DNA from: Allomyces arbusculus
Taxonomy: Eukaryota > Blastocladiomycota > Blastocladiomycetes > Blastocladiales > Blastocladiaceae
NCBI GenBank assembly: GCA_027604705.1
Contig: JADHYV010000038.1
Coordinates: 1-64,000 of the forward strand
DNA length: 64,000 nt
Direction: 5' to 3'
This document shows positions 58,163 through 64,000 of this stretch, piece by piece. The translations under genes were made by a program, and so were the position numbers. Below the pieces are notes generated by a model. The model searched no databases. It was given only the letters and a program-made list of their open reading frames with translations, and was not told where the DNA came from. Numbering within the stretch: the stretch's first letter is position 1; every line of letters starts with the position of its first letter.

Positions 58163-58843
58163 ATGACGCGACCTGCCACGTCCAACACAAACCACCAAGT
58201 CGCAATGCATGCTCGCGATCCAGCCATGCCGCCGCAGCCGCCGCAAGCGGTCTCGACACGCCGCGGACCTACTGCCGCAGACTCGGCCCGCCCATGCCCA
58301 CGCAGTCGACGCGCATGCCGCACGCGTGCGACCGTCTGGTGGCACCGGTTCGCGCCGCTCGTCGCGTCGTCGTTTGTCACTGCGTCCATGCCCGTCACCG
58401 CGGGACCGCTGTCACGTCGGTCCCCACAACAACCGCCGCCGCCGCCGCCGTCGTCGTCGTCATCGTCGTCAAGCATCACCGTCGTCATGCCCTCCTCTGC
58501 TTCGGCCGCCTCGCCGCCGCCGACTGACCCGGCCAACACCATGTCGCCCGTGATGCTGCTCGCCATGGTCGCGGCCGGCTTATTGATCTTGTCGGCGCTG
58601 TTTCGCTTGATTCGGCGGCTCAGCGACGAGGGCGATGCGTGTGCAGCAGCAGCGGAGACGGGCGACGGGCAGCACGGGTTGCCGGCGTACTCGCCGCCTG
58701 ACGGGCCAGAGGGGCTGGTGCGGGTACTGCCGGGTGGGGAAGATGGCGGCGACTTGCCGCCCGCGTACGACGATGTGGTCGCGCGGGCGCCGGCGAGAGG
58801 GGCGGGATCGGGTCCCGAGACGAGGTGTGGAGCAGCGCCGTGA
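58163..58843 (+). CDS. Small membrane protein with PPxY motif
   Basis: A single open frame of 226 aa. A Pro/Ser low-complexity region precedes one membrane helix (about 127-150, SPVMLLAMVAAGLLILSALF). The short C-terminal tail contains LPAYSPPD and LPPAYDDV; the latter is a canonical PPxY. Membrane proteins with a cytosolic PPxY recruit WW domains of Rsp5/Nedd4 ubiquitin ligases, so a role as a ligase adaptor is a reasonable inference. The start is uncertain: the first 75 residues are Arg-rich and could be leader sequence, with later ATGs (58202, 58388) possible. Confidence 0.6.
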   Translation: MTRPATSNTNHQVAMHARDPAMPPQPPQAVSTRRGPTAADSARPCPRSRRACRTRATVWWHRFAPLVASSFVTASMPVTAGPLSRRSPQQPPPPPPSSSSSSSSITVVMPSSASAASPPPTDPANTMSPVMLLAMVAAGLLILSALFRLIRRLSDEGDACAAAAETGDGQHGLPAYSPPDGPEGLVRVLPGGEDGGDLPPAYDDVVARAPARGAGSGPETRCGAAP

Positions 58844-59473
58844 CCGGCGGCGCCGTGAGCGAGCACGGAGCAGGGTGAATGCTTGAGGAAGCGGTTCCTT
58901 GTAGATTATCACATGCATTATCATTGCTGGGCGGGAGTCGAGGAGCGTCGTTCTTGCTTGCGACAGAGTCCATCATTTGCCACCTCCACCCCACCCGCGA
59001 TCAGGTCGCCAGGTCAAACGGCACAGCGCGGCGGCCGATTCCAGGTTATGATTGCAGCGCGTTGGGCCAAGTGGTCGTTGCCGTGTTGCATTGATTTTCA
59101 TTGTGATCATTTACCAGGCGCGTGCGGTGGGTGGGGTGCGGTGCGACGGTGGGCCGACGGTGAGGGGTCATGCCTTCGCACGTGATAACGATCACGACCG
59201 CTCGACTTGCCCACCGTCGCGACGACGACGACCAACGGCCGTGAGCTTGACGACGACGACGACGACGACGACGATTAAGCGACCACTCGCCTTGGACCGA
59301 CTGCTGCGACTACCCGCACTGCGATCAGCAAGCGCCGCTCCAACAAGCCGACACGCGTCGCTGCCGTCCACGTCGCTTCCACACACGCGACAGCCTTTCT
59401 CGGAAACGGGCCTTTTGGAACCTTTGACAACGACGACCGACGCGCGGATTCGCGCCGTAACCAGGACGCCAAG
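58844..59473. other. Intergenic region with GAC microsatellite
   Basis: About 630 bases contain a (GAC)n run at roughly 59248-59273 and the SmB promoter. No gene is seen. Confidence 0.5.
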
Positions 59474-60313
59474 ATGGTATTCTACCCTGTCCATGCGCTC
59501 CGCACCTCGCTGCGCTCGCCAGACCACGTCGCTAACGCCCACCCCGTTTCCACCGCGTCCTCATCCAGGAAAAGAACAGCAAGATGCTCTCGCTGCTCAA
59601 CTACCGACTGCGCGTGACCATCTCCGACGGCCGCGTCATGGTCGGCCAAATGCTCGCCTTTGACCGGCACATGAACCTGGTCCTCGCCGACACGCAAGAG
59701 TTCCGCCGCGTGACCATCAAGTCGGCCAACGGCGAGCGCCGCGAGCGCGAAGAGAAGCGCACGCTCGGCCTGCTCGTCCTCCGTGGCGAGACCATTGTCA
59801 ATTTCACGATCGAGGCGCCGCCGCCGTCCACCAAGGAGGCCGCGAAAAAGTCGGCGGGGCTGATCATTCCGCCGCCGCCGGGGCCGGGAGTCGGTCGGCC
59901 AGCGGGGCGCGGAATGCCCGTGGCTGCGGCCGCGCCCGCGGCGCCCGCCCCAGGCCTGGTCGGCCCCGGGCGTATGGGCGGGCCGGGAATGCCGATGCCG
60001 CCACCGATGGGGATGCCGCCGATGCCGCCGGGGATGCCGCGGCCGCCGATGCCGCCGATGCCTGCAGGCTGGCGGTATGCATTTCTTACTTGACGGCGCG
60101 CAAACGCATGGATCAGACTGCTCACTGTTTGTATGTTACTCGTCTTGTAGCCCGGGCATGCCTCTCCCGCCGCCGCCGCCCGGGATGCCTGGTATGCCGC
60201 CCATGGGCATGCCGCCGCGCCCGGGGATGCCGCCCGTCATGCCGCCTGGGTTCCGCCCGCCGCCCGGGTTCCCTGCGCCGCCAGGGTTTGCGCCGCCACG
60301 TCCGCCGCAATAA
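59474..60313 (+). CDS. SNRPB: Spliceosomal Sm protein B
   Basis: A core subunit of the heptameric Sm ring around U1, U2, U4 and U5 snRNAs. Exons are 59474-59476 (the ATG alone), 59569-60074 and 60151-60313 (223 aa; introns 92 and 76 nt). The splice after ATG gives MEKNSKMLSLLNYRLRV, matching the family N-terminus KxSKMLxxxNYRxR. Sm1 (GRVMVGQMLAFDRHMNLVLAD) and Sm2 (LGLLVLRGETIVNFTIE) are intact. The Pro/Gly/Met-rich tail with PPPGMP-type repeats is typical of SmB/B' and binds WW or GYF domains. The second intron lies inside this tail. If the first intron were absent, the ATG at 59584 would still encode a protein lacking five residues. Confidence 0.93.
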
Positions 60314-60713
60314 GCTGCGTTTCGACCGATGTGTTTGGACCGCGAGGACGCACAATGTCGTTGCGTTGCGTTGGAGGAACGAGTTGTGGGGATTTTGGGT
60401 TTGTTTTGTCGTCTTTCGCACCCAGTACCAAATTTCAAGTTGTCCCCATGAATCCGGCCTTCATTTAATCTCCAACAACACGTGCAGGCTATTGAATAAT
60501 GTATCGTCACATGCAGCCAATGGACAATGTCCACCTTCTTTCTCCTCATCCACGCCATTGGTCTTCTCAATCGCGGCGGCCGTGCGGACGCCCCGGGCGT
60601 TCACGCGCCCCATGGCAGCACCCAAGCGCCGCCGCCAACCCGGTCCCGCCGGCGTGTCCCTGCTGGCGCATCACAGTGCCCGCACCCAGTGCCGGTGCCG
60701 GTGTCGCTGCGAG
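60314..60713. other. Convergent intergenic region
   Basis: About 400 bases lie between the 3' ends of SmB (+) and NAD kinase (-). Nothing recognised. Confidence 0.5.
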
Positions 60714-63067
60714 CTATAACTTGGGCGACGCCGCACGAACCGTCCCCATACTCACCGACGTCGGCGTCGTCCCATTCGGCGTCCCGCCACGGCGCGGACT
60801 CGCCATCGCGGCCCCGCGGCCCATGAAATCCGCCACATTCCACGCGCGCCCGGCGTGCATGTTCCCTTCTTCGTCGACCACATTCAGTTCGTCCGACTCG
60901 GTCCCGGTATCTGTGGCGGTAGCGTTGGGCGCGGTGCGGCGTGGGGCCGGGGTCGCGAGCGTCGGCGTCGATTCAGACAGTGGAGTCGTAGGCGTGGTTG
61001 CCGCAGCAGGCGTCGATGCGGCCGACGCGCGGCGTGCAGCGACACTTGCCGCGTGCGCGAGGTGCCGGGACAGACTCGATGTGCGTGACACGCCGTCCTC
61101 TTCATTTAGGTCGTCGTCGAGCACGGCGGGGGCGGACATGCGCGTGCGCGACCCGGAGGGACTTGTCGACCGGTCGCGGCGCCGCAGCGCGCGGGCGTCG
61201 ACCAAATCTTCCACGTCTTCGGCACTCGTGGCACGGTGACGGCGCGCGTACGGTTCGCTATCCTCGTCGTCATAATCGTCTTGGTCTTCCTCGTCCTCGT
61301 CGTCTTCGGGGAACCCGAATGCGTTATCGGTGAACGCCTTTTGCCGCTGCCGCTCGTTCCACCGCAGGCACCGCGCGAGCGAGTTGAACCAGTCAGACGA
61401 CTGGTCATGCAGGCAAATCGTCGGGAAGGGGTACTTGGAGGCCGTAATCGAGACAAAGTCGCCTTGTTTCAGCTCGATGCGGTGGCGGCCGTCGAACGAG
61501 GCCTGTTACGGGGAGGAGATCAAGGGTAAGTTGTCATGGACGGAGGGAGTGTCGTTGAATGAGAGTAAACGAGCGTACCCAGGCCGTGTTGCGCGACGAT
61601 GGCGGCACGCACACTTTCAGTTCCATCGAATCCGGCAGGAGCATCGGGCGGAACGAGAGCGTGTGCGGGCAAATCGGAGTTACGAGCAATGCGGAGACTT
61701 CCGGGTGCACGATACTGCCGCCGGCCGAAAGCTATTCCACAATCACTTCGTCAGTCTCCGCTCGCGAAACCCCCACCATCCCCACCAAAACGCGTACCGA
61801 ATACGCGGTGGACCCCGTGGGCGTCGACACAACCAGCCCATCCGCCTGCACCGTCGTCAAGTGCCGCTCATCGCCAAACAATTCCAGCTGCGACATGTAC
61901 GCCGATGGTCCGCGATCCACGACCAGTTCATTCAACACCTGGAACGTCTCCGTCGTAATTCGCACGCCGTGGTGCGTGAACATGGTCTCGGTCCGCGGCG
62001 TCACCGAGCCGGACCCGGCAGGACCGCCCGTCATCGACTCGACCGTTGGGTACCGGTCGTGCACGCCCGCGGTGTCGTCTTCTGGTAGTGGTGGAGGGGC
62101 GAGTGCTGCTGCCGCGCCGGCGGCGGCACGGCCTTTCGCAGCGACCGTTGTCGCGCACTTGACTGCCGCGGCCGTCGCCGCGACCGACGGTTCCGTCGAC
62201 GACGCCGCGAGTGCTGCTGCTGCCGCCGCTGCGGCCCCACCGCCCTGCTGCTTCGCCATCATATCCAACGATTTCGCCCTCCGCCGCGCAAGCGACCCCG
62301 CGACCAACCCGCCATTCTGGTCGCGCGCGCGAAACACGGTACACGAGAACCGCATCCTGAGATTCACGCGCACCCCATGCGTAAACACTTGCCGTAGCAG
62401 CGCCTTGTACTTGGCGAAATCAAATACCGTCAAGAACCCGAGCGACCCGAGATGGAAAGGGATCACGGGCGGGACCACGTGCTGGAACAGCCACGACGTG
62501 TACAAGACGGTCCCGTCGCCGCCGAGCGTGATCACCAGGTCGATCATGTCCGGATCGGATGCGCAGAGCGCCGGAGTCCAGAATTCGATCGGGTACCCGG
62601 CGAGACTCGGGTAGTCGAATTTCGGGTGCGTGCGGACTTGCTCGTCGACGTAGACGGTCAGTGGGGTGCCGTCGGCCGTGCGCACGTGGTCGATAAGCCA
62701 AACGGTGATTTCGCGGGTTAAGGCGACCAAGCGCGCGTCTTGGATTTTGGCGACGATCATGACGGTTTTAGGCACGTCGCAGCGCACGCGGGCACGGCCT
62801 ACAAGGTACGTGGAGTCACGGGTGAGCGTGGAAATCGCGGGTTTTGGCAGAGGATATGGACCAGTGCGTGTGCGTACCGAGGTTGCGCGCGACTTCGCGC
62901 ACGCCGACCGCCGTCTCGGCCAACTTATACGTGGGCGTTGGCGGGCGCGAACTGTCGCTCGCGTTGGATGCGCGGCGTGGTGGCGCATAGGGCGCCGTTG
63001 AGACGTTGAGCGGATCAGGTCCTATTGTTGGCCCGTTGGCCGTTGCGGGCTCGGTGCGGCCCATCAT
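60714..63067 (-). CDS. NADK: NAD(H) kinase with long low-complexity insertion and tail
   Basis: It phosphorylates NAD(H) to NADP(H). Four exons are inferred: 63067-62878, 62798-61798, 61731-61579 and 61502-60714 (710 aa); introns of 79, 66 and 76 nt all begin GTACGC. Motifs in order: [30 protein letters not shown] (ATP/NAD site, about residue 155), HLGSLGFLT, the NE-x3-DRG block, [15 protein letters not shown] rebuilt across the third splice, then [13 protein letters not shown]. An Ala/Gly/Pro-rich insertion of about 100 residues (about 226-334) splits the catalytic domain before the NE motif. A 240-residue C-terminal extension is acidic, then Ser/Thr/Ala-rich. The usual catalytic core is about 300-400 residues. 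There is no clear mitochondrial presequence, so the cytosolic UTR1-type form is more likely. The start is uncertain; an upstream exon is possible. Confidence 0.93.
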
Positions 63068-63658
63068 GGGTCGATTGTCGGGTCGTAGTCGGGTGGAGAG
63101 CGTGCGCGACAAGGTCGACTGGCCGAAAGGTATGGTGTTGGTTGAATGTCAAGCAGCAAGTACGGCCGGTACTTCCGGTTGGTGCGGTGCTTGTGATGGC
63201 TGCTGCTGCAGATCGCGACGGGGAGCTGGGATCGCTTTCGCCGAGGCGAACACTGGTGCAGGGGCGGGCGTGCTCGCGCTCGTGCGCGGGTACTCGTGGT
63301 TCTTGAGCGTTTGCGGCACGTTGGAGAAAGTGTTTGAGCCGTCGGCAGCGTTCACGGCGAGGAAAGGACGGCGAGCACGGCGACCACGACGGTCGTCGCT
63401 TTGGCAGGGCGACTTTTCCACATGGACCATGACCAAGCCATGGCGACACGTGGCGCTCTGGCATCCTGCCCATGTTCAGATGCTTCTGCAGTCGCGCTGC
63501 CTGCCTTGTCCCGCAGCGCGAAACCTGCTGAAAAAATCCATTGACGCCCACCATGATCATATTCATGGCCATGATGATCTGAGCAAGGAAAAAAATATAG
63601 TAGGCTCTTGATCCCATCCCATCCTCCACCTCCACCCGGGCCCGCACCGGACCCGCTT
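63068..63658. other. Intergenic region
   Basis: About 590 bases lie between the NAD kinase start and the 3' end of the phosphohexomutase gene, both on the minus strand. No gene is seen. Confidence 0.45.
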
Positions 63659-64000
63659 CTACACGACGAGCCACTGCTCCTTGGTCAACTTGACCAGCTC
63701 GGCTAACGCCGCCTCGGCCGCCGCCTGCATCGCCTTGATCTTATCCACGTTCGGCACGTCCGCGGGCCCCGTCCACCGCGCCGCCAGCTCCGTGTAATAC
63801 TTGACTTTCGGCTCGGTCCCCGAGGTCCGCAACGTCATCGAGCACGGCATCAGCGCGACGTGCGGGTGCGCCGCCTCCTTCCATGCATCCGCCGGCACAT
63901 CAAACGTGAACGTGAGCATGTGCGCGCCTGGCATCGTCGGCAGCACGGGCCTGCGCGTCGGGGTCGTCGAGTCGTAACCCACCGTCACGTCACGGACCGT
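63659..64000 (-). CDS. Alpha-D-phosphohexomutase, PGM2/phosphopentomutase type, C-terminal part
   Basis: Only the last 113 codons lie in the window; the gene continues past 64000. The family is recognised from LRTSGTEPKVKYYTEL, the conserved phosphate-binding loop of domain 4 in phosphoglucomutase/phosphomannomutase enzymes. The KVKYYTEL ending after the loop is closest to the PGM2/PGM2L1 phosphopentomutase branch. These enzymes move phosphate between C1 and C5 or C6 of sugar phosphates in the cytosol. The catalytic serine and metal-binding loops are outside the window, so activity cannot be judged here. Confidence 0.85.
   Translation of the reverse strand, partial: TVRDVTVGYDSTTPTRRPVLPTMPGAHMLTFTFDVPADAWKEAAHPHVALMPCSMTLRTSGTEPKVKYYTELAARWTGPADVPNVDKIKAMQAAAEAALAELVKLTKEQWLVV

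Noticed and set aside
1-64000. CRISPR arrays, operons and bacterial-type ribosome binding sites
   Set aside because: The window is eukaryotic (introns, telomere, HDEL, Sm protein); no regularly spaced identical repeats were seen.

Overview
The window reads as the left end of a chromosome from a GC-rich, intron-containing fungus. Evidence is a C-strand telomere-like repeat at base 1, fungal-type genes (HDEL-tailed disulfide isomerase, GSH1-type glutamate-cysteine ligase, Mid2-like surface protein, GH26 enzyme) and short introns, mostly 65-140 nt. Two genes look like cilium or flagellum proteins. That would fit a zoosporic lineage such as Blastocladiomycota or chytrids, but this placement is inference.

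Layout. 1-260: irregular CCTAA(A)n telomere and an A-rich junction. 261-1629: broken pogo/Tigger-type transposase cut off by the telomere. 2900-3806 (-): RanBP1. 4293-16451 (-): a giant four-exon gene of about 3,980 residues whose last 2,770 residues are some 65 copies of a PLPASVAAS-type motif. 16996-17287 (+): small membrane protein. 17438-19042 (-): six-exon candidate axonemal protein. 19675-22161 (-): telobox Myb protein. 23203-24399 (+): ER disulfide isomerase. 25946-28292 (+): glutamate-cysteine ligase. About 29100-30150: decayed F-box/LRR-like gene. 30470-32732 (-): seven-exon helical protein with one C-terminal membrane segment. 33366-35239 (+): membrane-anchored GH26 glycosidase. 35888-36645 (+): universal stress protein.

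From 37.9 to 58.8 kb most genes encode secreted or membrane proteins: an HRNS-repeat protein, four dispersed paralogues of an RlpA-like double-psi beta-barrel (DPBB) family, a cysteine-rich CYSTM-like protein, a Mid2-like single-pass protein with a GAMPPNGMPP-type tail, and a small PPxY membrane protein. The right end returns to housekeeping genes: spliceosomal SmB (59474-60313, +), NAD kinase (60714-63067, -) and the C-terminus of a phosphohexomutase running off the edge.

The redox genes (PDI, GSH1, NAD kinase) and the surface genes are neighbours, but nothing shows co-regulation. Three promoters (stress protein, DPBB-4, CYSTM) have clear TATA boxes. Exon boundaries were placed by eye from frame and splice signals, with no alignments or transcripts. 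Intergenic stretches are listed with what was or was not seen.
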